Assembly (NCBI RefSeq): GCF_002261475.1
Contig: NZ_NEVN01000009.1
Span: 372,001 to 436,000, forward strand
Origin: Bordetella genomosp. 5
GTDB taxonomy: Bacteria > Pseudomonadota > Gammaproteobacteria > Burkholderiales > Burkholderiaceae_B
Length of the DNA: 64,000 nt
Reading direction: 5' to 3'
Every line of letters begins with the position of its first letter. Within the stretch, counting starts at the first letter, position 1. Positions 17,427-26,171 of the stretch are shown one piece after another. The notes under the pieces are model-generated. The model saw only the letters and a program-made list of their open reading frames with translations, made no database searches and was not told the DNA's origin. Made by a program: the position numbers and the translations under genes.

Positions 17427-17960
17427 GAAAGGACCTCCTTGATTACCGGTTGATTGTGATGGTTGAAATGCGGCTGAATGCAGCGATTTTAGCCGTGCTT
17501 TGAAACCAGGTCTTGTGCACGAGCCGACAAGGCGTAACCAAACCCGCCCCGGCGCCTGTCCGGCGGCCCCACCGCCGCGCCATTACGGGCTCGCGCGCAG
17601 TACTTCCCGGCCCTAAGCCGCCCGCCTCCCCGGCCCGGCGGCGGCGGCCCGCCATCACTTACCGCCGGCATCCCGCCGCCGACCGACGGCAACGTCGGCC
17701 TACCCCGGCCATTTTGTCATTGGTTGTTACCGCGCCGCCCCAGCCCCGAGGTGCCGGGCCGCACTGACAACTGTCTGTCAGCCAGCCGCGCTTACTATCG
17801 CGCCGGGCCCCCCTCATCGGGGCCGTCCGCGTCGCCCGACGCGTGCCCGCCGCCTCGCCGCATTCAGGCCCAGGCTGCCCGGGCCACCCACCCGCCGGCC
17901 CTTGTTCGCCCGCTGATGCGCGGCGCCGGCGACCTGCTCCAACCCTCAGTTCTGCCTATC
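17427..17960. other. Intergenic region between fba and a cation symporter gene
   Basis: These 534 bases carry the fba leader with its ribosome site at the left, then a C/G-rich stretch of about 350 bases. Possible coding frames at 17513-17767 and 17724-17960 lack any recognisable domain or ribosome site and have Pro/Arg-rich composition expected from GC-rich noncoding DNA. The plus-strand part should contain the symporter promoter, but I cannot define its boxes. Confidence 0.4.
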
Positions 17961-19283
17961 ATGAATACCAAGAAGTTGACTCGCTACATCGGCATCGCCA
18001 TGGTGCTGGGCATCGTAGTGGGATACATCTGCAATCGCACGGCCCAGGACGCGGCCCACGCCAAACAACTGGCGGGTTACTTCAGCATGCTCACCGACAT
18101 CTTCCTGCGCATGATCAAGATGATCATCGCGCCGCTGGTGTTCGCCACGCTGGTGTCGGGCCTGGCCAGCATGACGGACTCGAGCGCCGTGGGCCGCATC
18201 GGCCTGCGCGCCATGATCTGGTTCGTGCTCGCCTCGGTGACATCGCTGCTGCTCGGCCTGCTGCTGGTGAACATCTTCTCGCCCGGCACGCACATGAATC
18301 TCACCCTGCCCGACGCGGCGGCGCACACGGCGCTCAAGACCGGTGACTTCACGCTCAAGGCCTTCATCACGCACGTGTTCCCGCGCAGCATCATCGAGGC
18401 GATGGCGACCAACGAGATCCTGCAGATTCTCGTGTTCTCGCTGTTCTTCGGCGCCGGCCTGGCCTATGTGCGCGGCCAGGGTCATACCACCATCGTCAAC
18501 GCGATCGATGAGCTGGCCAAGGTCATGTTCCGCGTCACCGACTATGTGATGCGCTTCGCGCCGATCGGCGTGTTCGCCGCGATGGCGGCCGCCATCACCA
18601 CCGAAGGCCTCGGCGTGCTGGTGGGCTATGGCCTCCTGATCGGCGAGTTCTATCTCGGCCTGGCCCTGCTGTGGGCCGTGCTGTTCGGCGTGGGCTACCT
18701 GTTTCTGGGCCGGTCCATCGTGCGGCTGGGCGGGCTCATCAAAGAGCCCACGCTGCTGGCCTTCTCCACCGCGAGCAGCGAATCCGCCTATCCCAAGACC
18801 ATCGAAGCCCTGTCGCGCTTCGGCGTGTCCAAGCGGATCTCGGGCTTCGTGCTGCCGCTGGGCTATTCGTTCAACCTCGACGGCTCGATGATGTATCAGT
18901 CGTTCGCGGTGCTCTTCATCGCGCAGGCCTACGAGATTCCGATGAGCTTGAGCCAGCAGCTCATGCTGCTGCTGGTGCTGATGATCACCAGCAAGGGCAT
19001 GGCCGGGGTGGCGCGTGCGTCGCTGGTGGTGGTGGCGGCCACGCTGCCGATGTTCAACCTGCCCGAAGCCGGCCTGCTGCTCATCATGGGCATCGACCAG
19101 TTCTTCGACATGGGCCGCACTGCCACCAACGTGGTGGGCAACAGCCTGGCCACCGCCGTGATCGCCAAGCTGGAAGGCGATCGCGCCTCGCCCGAGGAGA
19201 TCGCCGAGGCCTCGGCGGAAGAGACCGAGCCGCAATCGGCCGTGGCTCCGGTGGCATCCGCCGCCGGGCGTCAGCGCGCCTGA
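17961..19283 (+). CDS. Dicarboxylate/amino acid:cation symporter (DAACS family)
   Basis: This 440-residue inner-membrane carrier of the DctA/GltP family has about eight helices plus two re-entrant loops. Diagnostic parts are the serine-rich hairpin TLLAFSTASSESAYPKTIEAL near residue 265, LPLGYSFNLDGSMMYQSF near 305, and IDQFFDMGRTATNVVGNSLATAV near 380, which binds substrate carboxylate and cation. Start ATG 17961 places the first helix at YIGIAMVLGIVVGYI. Substrate may be C4-dicarboxylate or glutamate/aspartate. It stands alone and converges on phnM. Confidence 0.93.
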   Translation: MNTKKLTRYIGIAMVLGIVVGYICNRTAQDAAHAKQLAGYFSMLTDIFLRMIKMIIAPLVFATLVSGLASMTDSSAVGRIGLRAMIWFVLASVTSLLLGLLLVNIFSPGTHMNLTLPDAAAHTALKTGDFTLKAFITHVFPRSIIEAMATNEILQILVFSLFFGAGLAYVRGQGHTTIVNAIDELAKVMFRVTDYVMRFAPIGVFAAMAAAITTEGLGVLVGYGLLIGEFYLGLALLWAVLFGVGYLFLGRSIVRLGGLIKEPTLLAFSTASSESAYPKTIEALSRFGVSKRISGFVLPLGYSFNLDGSMMYQSFAVLFIAQAYEIPMSLSQQLMLLLVLMITSKGMAGVARASLVVVAATLPMFNLPEAGLLLIMGIDQFFDMGRTATNVVGNSLATAVIAKLEGDRASPEEIAEASAEETEPQSAVAPVASAAGRQRA

Positions 19284-19292
19284 GTTAGCAGC

Positions 19293-19311
19293 GGGCCGCC
19301 CTGAGCGGCCC
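19293..19311. terminator. Hairpin between convergent symporter and phnM genes
   Basis: A perfect 7-bp stem, GGGCCGC at 19293-19299 and GCGGCCC at 19305-19311, has a CCTGA loop. It sits in the 38-bp gap between two convergent stop codons. There is no T tract, so termination may be weak or Rho-assisted. Confidence 0.45.
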
Positions 19312-19321
19312 TCGCACGCGC

Positions 19322-20521
19322 TCAGGCGGCCAGCATGTCGGCGCCGGCCACCACGCGCGCCGGCACCGCGGGCGCGTAGTGCGCGCCGAACACCAGCCTG
19401 CCGGCGGACCAGGTCTGACTCACGAGCGGCATGCTGCCCACCGGCATCACCGCCACCAGGTCGGCACGCAGCCCGGCCTCGATGCGGCCGCGGTCATGCA
19501 GGCCGGCGGCGCGCGCCGGATTGGCCGTGACCAGCGCGGCCGCCTGCGGCAGACCGAGATCGGTCTGCTCGATCACCTTGAACACCGAGGCGATCAGGGT
19601 CGAGGGCTGGTAATCCGAACACAGGCAGCTCGCCACGCCGGCGCGCACGGCGTCGATGGCGCGCATCGAGCCGCTCTGGCTCTGCCCTCGCAGCACGTTG
19701 GGCGCGCCAAAGATGGTGGGCAGACCGCAGGACACCGCCGCCGTGGCCGTGTCGAGGTTGATCGGGAACTCGCTCATCGCCACGCCCAGGTTGCGCATGG
19801 TGGCGATGCGATGCACCGAATCGTCGTCGTGGCTGGCCGTGGGAATGCCGCACTCGCGCGCCACGCCCAGCAATCGCTCCACCCGGCCGCTCGCGCCGGC
19901 CTGACCGTCGAGCTTGGCGCTGGCGGCCGCTTCGGCCTCGTCGCGCGTCATGGCGTGATTGCCCATCATGTACTTGAGATAGGCTTCGAGCGTCTTGAAC
20001 TGCCCCTGACCGGGCGAATGATCCATGACAGAGAGCAGGTCCACCACGCCCTCGCGGATCAGCGCGCAAAGCACCTCCACCGCCGCCGGATCGGTGACCT
20101 CGTAGCGGCAATGCACGCGGTTATCGACCAGGCTGTGTCCGCGGAACGCATGCACCAGGCGGATGATCTCGGCCGCGGTCTGGTTGTTGCGCACGCCCCA
20201 TTCCTTGTTGGCGAACGACATCGCATGAAACGGCGTGGTGATGCCGGCCGCGGCATTGCGACGATCCACCTGCGCCACGGCGAAGTCCAGCGGAAACAGC
20301 ACGCTGGCGCGCGGCTCCGCCTCCTTCTCGATCGCATCGCAGTGCAGGTCGATCAGCCCGGGCAGCAGGGTCTGGCCGTCGAGCCGGAACTCCTGGGCGC
20401 CCGCCATGCCGCTGACCGGATTCACGGCGGCGATGCGGCCGTCCTCGATCAGCACCGCGCCATCGTCCAGCACGGCATCCGGCAGCACCACGCGCGCACC
20501 GGTCAGGTATTGCTTGCTCAT
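19322..20521 (-). CDS. phnM: Alpha-D-ribose 1-methylphosphonate 5-triphosphate diphosphatase (PhnM)
   Basis: This is a 399-residue amidohydrolase-superfamily enzyme that removes pyrophosphate from the 5'-triphosphate intermediate of C-P lyase. Metal-binding DLHCDAIEKEAEPR lies near residue 58, followed by GITTPFHAM, the VMDHSPGQGQF segment, PTASHDDDS near 240 and FGAPNVLRGQSQSGSMRA near 285. Three ATG codons lie in tandem (20527, 20524, 20521); AGGAG upstream favours the last. It closes the phnGHIJKLM operon, 21 bp after phnL. A divergent paralogue is encoded at 26216. Confidence 0.93.
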   Translation of the reverse strand: MSKQYLTGARVVLPDAVLDDGAVLIEDGRIAAVNPVSGMAGAQEFRLDGQTLLPGLIDLHCDAIEKEAEPRASVLFPLDFAVAQVDRRNAAAGITTPFHAMSFANKEWGVRNNQTAAEIIRLVHAFRGHSLVDNRVHCRYEVTDPAAVEVLCALIREGVVDLLSVMDHSPGQGQFKTLEAYLKYMMGNHAMTRDEAEAAASAKLDGQAGASGRVERLLGVARECGIPTASHDDDSVHRIATMRNLGVAMSEFPINLDTATAAVSCGLPTIFGAPNVLRGQSQSGSMRAIDAVRAGVASCLCSDYQPSTLIASVFKVIEQTDLGLPQAAALVTANPARAAGLHDRGRIEAGLRADLVAVMPVGSMPLVSQTWSAGRLVFGAHYAPAVPARVVAGADMLAA

Positions 20522-20542
20522 CATCATGCTCCTGGAGTCGAT

Positions 20543-21271
20543 TCAGGCCGCGCAGGCCGGCACGGCGGCCGGGCGCAGCGACAACAGACGCGTGGCCACG
20601 GCGTGGCGCACCGCTTCATCGTGGAAGATGCCGATCAGGCAGCGGCCTTCGGCCACCGCCTCGCGGATCAGGCCCACCACCACATTGCGGTTGTCCGCGT
20701 CGAGCGAGGCCGTCGGCTCGTCGAGCAGCAGGATCGGATGACCGCCGATGAAGCCGCGTGCAATGTTCACGCGCTGCTGCTCGCCGCCGGAGAACGTGGC
20801 GGGCGGCAGCGACCAGAGCCGCTCGGGCAGGTTGAGCCGTGCCAGCAAGGCCGCGGCGGCATCGCGCGCCTCGGCCGCGGCCACGCCCCGGGCCCGCAGC
20901 GGCTCGGCCGCCACGTCGAGCGCGCTCACGCGCGGTACCGCGCGCAGAAACTGGCTGACGTAGCCGATCACGTCGCGCCGCAGCCGCAGCACCTCGCGCT
21001 CGGGGGCCTGGGTGAGTTCGACGCTGGCCGCGCCATCGCGCACCCGGATCGAGCCCGCGCTGGCCAGATAGTTGCCATACAGACAGCGCAGCAAGGTGCT
21101 CTTGCCCGTGCCCGAGGGGCCGTCCAGCACCACGCACTCGCCGGCATGCGCGGTGAAATCCACCGCGTCGAGTACCGGCAGCGCCGTTCCGCCCTGGTTG
21201 TGCAGCGTGAAAGTCTTGCTCAGTCCGTGCACCGAGACCATGGCGCCGGAAACGAGGGAAAGGTCGGTCAT
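20543..21271 (-). CDS. phnL: Phosphonate C-P lyase system protein PhnL (ABC-type ATPase)
   Basis: This 242-residue ABC ATPase has Walker A GPSGTGKSTLLRCLYGNY near residue 50, signature FSGGEQQRVNIARGFIGG near 158, Walker B HPILLLDEPTASLDADN and switch IFHDEAVRHAVATR. The CLYGNYLASAGSI segment and ARGF after the signature are typical of PhnL, which works with the PhnGHIJ core rather than in transport. It starts two bases after phnK. Confidence 0.93.
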   Translation of the reverse strand: MTDLSLVSGAMVSVHGLSKTFTLHNQGGTALPVLDAVDFTAHAGECVVLDGPSGTGKSTLLRCLYGNYLASAGSIRVRDGAASVELTQAPEREVLRLRRDVIGYVSQFLRAVPRVSALDVAAEPLRARGVAAAEARDAAAALLARLNLPERLWSLPPATFSGGEQQRVNIARGFIGGHPILLLDEPTASLDADNRNVVVGLIREAVAEGRCLIGIFHDEAVRHAVATRLLSLRPAAVPACAA

Positions 21272-21273
21272 GA

Positions 21274-22050
21274 TCAGCTCTGCAGGATGGAAGACACGAG
21301 CAACTGGGTGTAGGGGTGCTGCGGATCGTCGAGGATCTGGTCGGTGAGGCCGCTCTCCACGACACGCCCGCCGCGCATCACCAGCGTGCGGTGCGCCAGC
21401 AGGCGCGCGACCGCGAGATCGTGCGTCACGATGATGGCCGCGAGACCGAGATCGGCGACGAGCTGGCGCAACAGGTCGAGCAGACGCGCCTGCACCGACA
21501 CGTCGAGCGACGCGGTGGGCTCGTCCATGAACACCAGGCGCGGATGCGTGACCAGGTTGCGCGCGATCTGCAGGCGTTGCTGCATGCCGCCCGAGAATTT
21601 CGCCGGCGCGTCGTCCAGGCGCGCCACATCGATCTCCATCTTGCGCAGCCATTCCGAGGCCGCGCCGCGCAGTTCGCCGTAATGGCGATCGCCGATCGCC
21701 ATCAATCGCTCGGCCACGTTGGCGCCCGCGCTCACCCGCATGCGCAGGCCATCGCGCGGGTTCTGCCGCACGAAGCCCCAATCGGTGCGCGCCAGCAAGC
21801 GCAGCCGCGCGCTGGTGAGCGACGCGAGCGACACCGGCCCCTGGTCGCGCGTGTCAAACCAGATGCTGCCGTCCTGCGGCACGACCTGCCACGACAGCGC
21901 CTGCAGCAAGGTGCTCTTGCCCGATCCCGATTCGCCAACCACGCACAGCACTTCGCCCGGCCACAGATCGAAACTCACGTCGCGGCAACCGTGCACACCG
22001 TCCCAGGTGTACGTCAGGCCGCGTACCGACAACAAGGGATGCGCGCTCAT
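21274..22050 (-). CDS. phnK: Phosphonate C-P lyase system protein PhnK (ABC-type ATPase)
   Basis: This 258-residue ABC ATPase has Walker [17 protein letters not shown] near residue 38, the PhnK-characteristic stretch LARTDWGFVRQNPRDGLRM near 86, signature FSGGMQQRLQIARNLV, Walker B RLVFMDEPTASLDVSVQ and switch IIVTHDLAVARLL. In E. coli, PhnK docks on the PhnGHIJ complex. The ATG at 22050 overlaps the phnJ stop by four bases; longer upstream frames lie within phnJ. Confidence 0.94.
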   Translation of the reverse strand: MSAHPLLSVRGLTYTWDGVHGCRDVSFDLWPGEVLCVVGESGSGKSTLLQALSWQVVPQDGSIWFDTRDQGPVSLASLTSARLRLLARTDWGFVRQNPRDGLRMRVSAGANVAERLMAIGDRHYGELRGAASEWLRKMEIDVARLDDAPAKFSGGMQQRLQIARNLVTHPRLVFMDEPTASLDVSVQARLLDLLRQLVADLGLAAIIVTHDLAVARLLAHRTLVMRGGRVVESGLTDQILDDPQHPYTQLLVSSILQS

Positions 22051-22940
22051 GCCTGCACCTCCACCGGCGCGGTGTCGCAGCCGTGATGGCCTTCGGCCTG
22101 GCGCGTGGCGCAATACTCCGTGTCGGAACACACGAACCGGCGCGTGCCCTGGTCATCCAGAATGATCTCGTCGAGATAGCTGTCGGTGGCGCCGCAGTGC
22201 GCGCAACTGCCGTCCCAGCGCTCGACCTCGAACGGGTGATCCTCGAAGTCCAGGCTGCGCACGCGGGTGTACGGCGGCACCGCGTACACACGCTTCTCGC
22301 GGCCGGCGCCGAACAGCATCAGCGCCGGGCTGGCGTCGAGCTTGGGATTGTCGAACTTGGGGATGGGCGAGGGCCGCATCATGTAGCGATCGTTCACGAT
22401 GACCGGATAGTCGTAGGTGGTGGCGATATGGCCATGGCGCGCGATGTCTTCGTAAAGCTTGACGTGCATGCCGCCGTACTCGGCCAGCGCGTGCATCGTG
22501 CGGGTCTCGGTTTCGCTGGGCTCGAGCCAGCGCAGCGGCTCGGGGATCGGCACCTGATAGACCATGATCTGGCCTTCGGCGAGCGGCGTTTCCGGAATGC
22601 GATGGCGCGTCTGGATGATGCTGGCCTCGCGCGTCGCCTCGGTGGTGCGCACGCCGGTCACGCGGGCGAAGAAACGCCGGATGTTGATGGCGTTGGTCGT
22701 GTCGTCCGATCCCTGATCGATCACCTTGAGCACGTCTTGCTGGCCGATGATCGCCGCCGTGACCTGGATGCCGCCGGTGCCCCAGCCGTAGGGCAAGGGC
22801 ATTTCGCGGCCACCGAACGGCACCTGGTAGCCGGGGATGGCCACCGCCTTCAGCAGGGCGCGGCGCAGCATGCGCTTGGTGGACTCGTCGAGATAGGCGA
22901 AGTTGTACGCGCCTTCGGTAAGGGGGCTGGCGTGGCTCAT
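22047..22940 (-). CDS. phnJ: Alpha-D-ribose 1-methylphosphonate 5-phosphate C-P lyase (PhnJ)
   Basis: This is the 297-residue radical-SAM C-P lyase. PhnJ has an unusual cluster motif, and its four cysteines are present: C246-A-H-C249, C271 and C277. They correspond to E. coli 241/244/266 (cluster) and 272 (catalytic) with constant spacing. YQVPFGGREMPLPYGWGTGG near residue 38 and PSPIPKFDNPKLDASPALMLFG near 190 are further signatures. It cleaves the phosphonate carbon-phosphorus bond to release alkane and ribosyl cyclic phosphate. Both ends overlap neighbouring genes by four bases. Confidence 0.97.
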   Translation of the reverse strand: MSHASPLTEGAYNFAYLDESTKRMLRRALLKAVAIPGYQVPFGGREMPLPYGWGTGGIQVTAAIIGQQDVLKVIDQGSDDTTNAINIRRFFARVTGVRTTEATREASIIQTRHRIPETPLAEGQIMVYQVPIPEPLRWLEPSETETRTMHALAEYGGMHVKLYEDIARHGHIATTYDYPVIVNDRYMMRPSPIPKFDNPKLDASPALMLFGAGREKRVYAVPPYTRVRSLDFEDHPFEVERWDGSCAHCGATDSYLDEIILDDQGTRRFVCSDTEYCATRQAEGHHGCDTAPVEVQA

Positions 22941-24094
22941 GCGGCGGCCTCGGTGACGGGAGAAAGGGGAGCCCCGGCCGGCGGCTGCGCGCGGGCCTCG
23001 GCTTGCGCGTGCTCGCCACGCAGGCGTCGCACCAGTTCCAGGTTGGCCTGGAAGTCCACGTAATGCGGCAGTTTCAGATGCTGGACGAAGCCCGAGGCCT
23101 CGACGTTGTCGCTGTGATAGAGAACGAATTCCTGGTCGTTTGCCGGCGAATCGGCGGCTTCGCCGAGTTCGGCCGCCTTGAGCGCGCGATCGACCAGTGA
23201 CATCGACATGGCCTTGCGTTCGCCGTAACCGAACACCAGGCCATAGCCGCGCGTGAATCGCGGCGCCTCGCCCGGCGCGCCGCCGAACTGACTCACCATC
23301 TGGCATTCCGTCAGCTCGATCTCGCCGATGGTGACGGCGAAGCCCAGTTCCTCGACCATGAGCTCCACCTCGACGCTGCCGTAACGGATCTCGGCCGCGA
23401 AGGGGTGGGTATTGCCATAACCGCGCTGTGTGGAATAGCCCATCGCCAGCAGAAAACCCTCGTCGGCGCGCGCCAGATTCTGCAGGCGCGCCGAGCGCGG
23501 CGCCGGGAAACTGAGCGGCTCGCGCGTCAGATCGAACGGCGCGGGCGCATCCGGTGTCGGCAGCTCCGGGTCGATCAGGTCATCCTGGGCCAGCAGATCG
23601 GTGACGCGCGGTGTATGGGCCTGCACGGCCGCCTCGGCGCGGGCGGCATCGGCCTGCGCCGCATCGCCCGGCGCGTCCGGCTCGCCCTCGTCCATCAGCG
23701 AAAAATCGAGCAGGCGCTGGGTGTAGTCGTAGGTCGGACCCAGCATCTGGCCGCCGGGCAGATCCTTGAACGTGGCCGAGATGCGCCGATCCAGCCGCAT
23801 GCGGCCGGTGTCGACGGGCTCCGTGTAGCCGAATCGCGAGAGCGTGGTGCGATAGGCCCGCAGCAGGAAGACGGCCTCGAGCGTGTCGCCCGCGGCCTGT
23901 TTGATGGCCAGGGCCGCCAGATCGCGGTCGTACAGCGCGCCTTCGGCCATCACGCGCGACACCGCCAGCGGCATCTGTTCGCGGATCTGCGCCACGCTCA
24001 GCTCGGGCAGGGCCACGTCGCCGCGGCGATAGGCGTCCAGCAGGCGGTACGAATTGAGGATGGCACGTTCGCCTCCTTTCACGGCTACGTACAT
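22937..24094 (-). CDS. phnI: Phosphonate C-P lyase core subunit PhnI
   Basis: This 385-residue protein starts MYVAVKGGERAILNSYRLL, as PhnI does, and has PTYDYTQRLLDFSLMDEGEP near residue 122 and ATGYSTQRGYGNTHPF-like sequence near 220. PhnI is the nucleosidase-like subunit that, with PhnG, PhnH and PhnL, transfers methylphosphonate onto the ribose of ATP. It is 385 residues against about 354 in E. coli; the extra length lies in Ala/Asp-rich stretches near 145-170 and at the C-terminus. It overlaps phnJ by four bases and begins one base after phnH ends. Confidence 0.95.
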   Translation of the reverse strand: MYVAVKGGERAILNSYRLLDAYRRGDVALPELSVAQIREQMPLAVSRVMAEGALYDRDLAALAIKQAAGDTLEAVFLLRAYRTTLSRFGYTEPVDTGRMRLDRRISATFKDLPGGQMLGPTYDYTQRLLDFSLMDEGEPDAPGDAAQADAARAEAAVQAHTPRVTDLLAQDDLIDPELPTPDAPAPFDLTREPLSFPAPRSARLQNLARADEGFLLAMGYSTQRGYGNTHPFAAEIRYGSVEVELMVEELGFAVTIGEIELTECQMVSQFGGAPGEAPRFTRGYGLVFGYGERKAMSMSLVDRALKAAELGEAADSPANDQEFVLYHSDNVEASGFVQHLKLPHYVDFQANLELVRRLRGEHAQAEARAQPPAGAPLSPVTEAAA

Positions 24095-24095
24095 G

Positions 24096-24782
24096 TCATT
24101 CCTCCACGATGGCGGTGCGCGGCAAGGCGCAGAACTGCGCGCCGCAGGTCAGGAACAGGTCCACGCCGAGCGGAAAACGCGCATGGTTGTGGCGCCATTC
24201 GCGCCAGAAGCCCTCCGGCACCGCCGCGCGCAGCGTCTGCGTGTCGCGGATGCCCGGGCCACGCAGCGTGACCGCCTGCCCCTGTTCGAGGGTCTCCACT
24301 TCCAGGATCAGCGTGGCGGAGCGGTCGGGGTAATCGGGCTGGCCCGCGTCGAGGTCGGTCAGGGCCGGCGCCCTGGCGCCGGCCGGTACAGCGACGAAGC
24401 GCGCGGCGAGCGGCAGGTCGACCAGCGGGCTGGCGCAATGAAAGCGCACGAACGCCAGCGCCTGGGCACTGCTGTCCGGCGGCAACCACAGCGGGGTGTC
24501 GGTATCGGCCAGCGTGAGCAGCAGCGCGGTGAGCGCGGGCGCGAAGCCGGCCGGCACCGCGCAGGTCGGCTCGAGCGTATGGACGCGGCCGGGCGCCGCC
24601 ATGGCCTGCAGGGCGAGGCGGAACGCCTGCTGCGCGTCGGCCACCGGATCGGTGAAGCCGGGCAGCGGGACGGCGCTCGTGTGCACGGCGCCCGTGTGCA
24701 CGGCGCCCGTATGCACGGCGCCCGTCTGCACGGCGCCCGTCTGCACCGCCGGGGAGGTCTGGGGTTGGCGTTGCGGCTGCAT
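24096..24782 (-). CDS. phnH: Phosphonate C-P lyase core subunit PhnH with an N-terminal repeat extension
   Basis: This 228-residue protein contains a PhnH domain from about residue 40: GFTDPVADAQQAFRLALQAM, then APGRVHTLE and GVDLFLTCGAQFCALPRT near the end. PhnH is a core subunit of the C-P lyase complex. The first 38 residues are not family-like and include five copies of a pentapeptide (Q/H-T-G/S-A-V) encoded by a 15-bp tandem repeat. The start is the ATG at 24782, overlapping the phnG stop by one base. The extension may have arisen by repeat expansion. Confidence 0.92.
   Translation of the reverse strand: MQPQRQPQTSPAVQTGAVQTGAVHTGAVHTGAVHTSAVPLPGFTDPVADAQQAFRLALQAMAAPGRVHTLEPTCAVPAGFAPALTALLLTLADTDTPLWLPPDSSAQALAFVRFHCASPLVDLPLAARFVAVPAGARAPALTDLDAGQPDYPDRSATLILEVETLEQGQAVTLRGPGIRDTQTLRAAVPEGFWREWRHNHARFPLGVDLFLTCGAQFCALPRTAIVEE
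24671..24745. repeat. Five 15-bp tandem repeats inside phnH
   Basis: On the plus strand five units of the form CGGCGCCCGTNTGCA run without gaps: 24671-24685, 24686-24700, 24701-24715, 24716-24730 and 24731-24745. They differ at one or two positions. On the coding strand they translate to Q/H-T-G/S-A-V units, so gain or loss of a unit would not shift the frame. Confidence 0.95.
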
Positions 24783-25243
24783 CAATCCTCTCCTCGCACC
24801 ATCGTGAAGAACTCCACCCGCGACTGCGCGGCGGCGCCGGCGCGGCGGCCGGCCCGCTCGGCCTGTTCGCGCGCCAGGGGCGCCAGCAGATCACGTTCGA
24901 TGCGCGGCCGCCAATCCGCCAATTGCATGAGGGCGTCCGCCACGGCGGCCTGCCGCGCATGCCGCCGGCCACGCCCCTGCACATAGGCCACGCCCATGAC
25001 GCCGGGATCGAGCGTGATGGCGCAGCGGGTCACCGTGACCTCGCCCAGGTTGAAAGGCTCGCCCGTGCCGCCGCTGCGGCCGCGCACCATCGCCATGCCT
25101 GTCTGCGGCTCGCGCAGCATGCGGTAATCGGGAATGGGCTCGAGCGCGTCGTAGAGCACGTCGAGCCGCTGGGGATCGGCCAGCGCCAGCACGCGCATCC
25201 AGGCGGCCCGCTCGGCGTCGTTGGGGTTCGGGCAGGAATCCAT
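24782..25243 (-). CDS. phnG: Phosphonate C-P lyase core subunit PhnG
   Basis: This 153-residue protein has the PhnG landmarks RAAWMRVLALADPQRLDVL near residue 12, MREPQTGMAMVRGRSGGTGEPFNLGEVTVTRC-like sequence (first part RMLREPQTGMAMVRGR at about 41) and ADALMQLADW near 103. It forms the PhnG2H2I2J2 core. It is the first gene of the minus-strand phnGHIJKLM operon. Its ATG is ten bases from an operator-like site at 25253. Confidence 0.94.
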   Translation of the reverse strand: MDSCPNPNDAERAAWMRVLALADPQRLDVLYDALEPIPDYRMLREPQTGMAMVRGRSGGTGEPFNLGEVTVTRCAITLDPGVMGVAYVQGRGRRHARQAAVADALMQLADWRPRIERDLLAPLAREQAERAGRRAGAAAQSRVEFFTMVRGED

Positions 25244-25252
25244 GTGCGTCCT

Positions 25253-25273
25253 CTAAACGTCTAGATGAATATA
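25253..25273 (-). promoter_or_regulatory. HutC-type operator and -10 element before phnG
   Basis: Read on the minus strand, TATATT (25273-25268) resembles a sigma-70 -10 box. It is followed by ATCTAGACGTTTAG (25266-25253). The core ATCTAGAC is one base off the HutC-subfamily consensus GTMTAKAC. The 13-mer TCTAGACGTTTAG recurs with one change at 26173-26185. No good -35 box is visible. Repression by PhnF is inferred. Confidence 0.65.
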
Positions 25274-25424
25274 GCCAAAGTGAAACACGAATGGCGGCAG
25301 TTTTGCAGGGCAGGATTAAGCTTTGATGACAGGCCCCGATTCGGCCGCGTGACCAGGGCGCGGCGCGCGGCGATGGTGCACAATCTCGCCGACGATATGT
25401 TGCGCACATGACAGGTACAAGACC

Positions 25425-26159
25425 ATGGTAGAAAGAGGCTCCGGCATCGCGGTATGGCGCCAGATCGGCGAACAGCTCGCCGAAGACATCCGCAAGAAGC
25501 GCTATCCCGCGGGCGAACAGATGCCGCCCGAGCCGGAGCTGGCCGCGCGTTTCTCGGTCAATCGGCACACGATCCGCCGCGCAATGGCCGAGCTCGAGCA
25601 GCATGGTCTGGTGCGGATCGAGCAGGGGCGTGGCACCTTCGTGCAGGAGCACGCGATCGATTACGTCATCGGCCGGCGCACCCGCTTCTCCGAGAACCTC
25701 CGCAACCAGGGCCTGCACGGCCATGTCGAAGTGATCGACAGCCTGGTGTTGCGCAATGCCGACGTGGCGCGCCATCTCGGCCTGCCGCGCAGCCATCCCT
25801 TGTTGCGCGTGCAACTGATCGGCAAGGCCGAGGGCACGCCGATCAACGTCTCCGAACATTTTTTCGACGAACGCCGCTTTCCGGACTTTGCCGACGAGCT
25901 CGCGCGCCAGCGTTCGGTGTCGAAGGTCTATGCTCATTTCGGGGTGGACGACTACACCCGCAAGTGGTCGCGCATCACCGCCGCGCTCCCGAGCGCCGAG
26001 GTGACGCGCCTGTTGGGTCAGCCCAAGACGCGCCCGATCCTGCAGATCGAATCGCTCAATGTGGACCAGGCCGGCGTTCCGCTCCAGTACAGCCTCACGC
26101 GCTTCGTCGGCGACTGGGTGCAACTGGTGATCAGCGACGACGACACCGTGCCCGCATGA
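25425..26159 (+). CDS. phnF: Phosphonate-operon GntR/HutC-type regulator PhnF
   Basis: This 244-residue regulator has an N-terminal GntR winged helix (IAVWRQIGEQLAEDIRKKRYP, PPEPELAARFSVNRHTIRRAMAELEQHGLVRIEQGRGTFV) and a C-terminal UTRA ligand domain, with RLLGQPKTRPILQIESLNVDQAGVPLQYSLTRF-type sequence near 185-225. The HutC subfamily normally represses. It diverges from phnG with 181 bp between them and lies just before a second phn transcription unit. HutC-consensus sites near both units fit autoregulation of the locus by phosphonate-related ligands. Confidence 0.92.
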   Translation: MVERGSGIAVWRQIGEQLAEDIRKKRYPAGEQMPPEPELAARFSVNRHTIRRAMAELEQHGLVRIEQGRGTFVQEHAIDYVIGRRTRFSENLRNQGLHGHVEVIDSLVLRNADVARHLGLPRSHPLLRVQLIGKAEGTPINVSEHFFDERRFPDFADELARQRSVSKVYAHFGVDDYTRKWSRITAALPSAEVTRLLGQPKTRPILQIESLNVDQAGVPLQYSLTRFVGDWVQLVISDDDTVPA

Positions 26160-26171
26160 CCCGCCCGATTC

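Noticed and set aside
17513-17960. Short frames in the fba-symporter gap considered as small genes or a leader peptide.
   Set aside because: Composition is Pro/Arg-rich, there is no ribosome site, and the symporter start at 17961 already gives a full-length protein.
19379-21313. A 644-residue open frame on the plus strand opposite phnM and phnL.
   Set aside because: It is His/Arg/Gly-rich without any domain and lies wholly antisense to two well-supported phn genes. Long antisense frames are expected at this GC content.
24671-24745. 15-bp repeats considered as a regulatory iteron set.
   Set aside because: They are inside the phnH reading frame and translate to a regular pentapeptide; no promoter or origin feature accompanies them.
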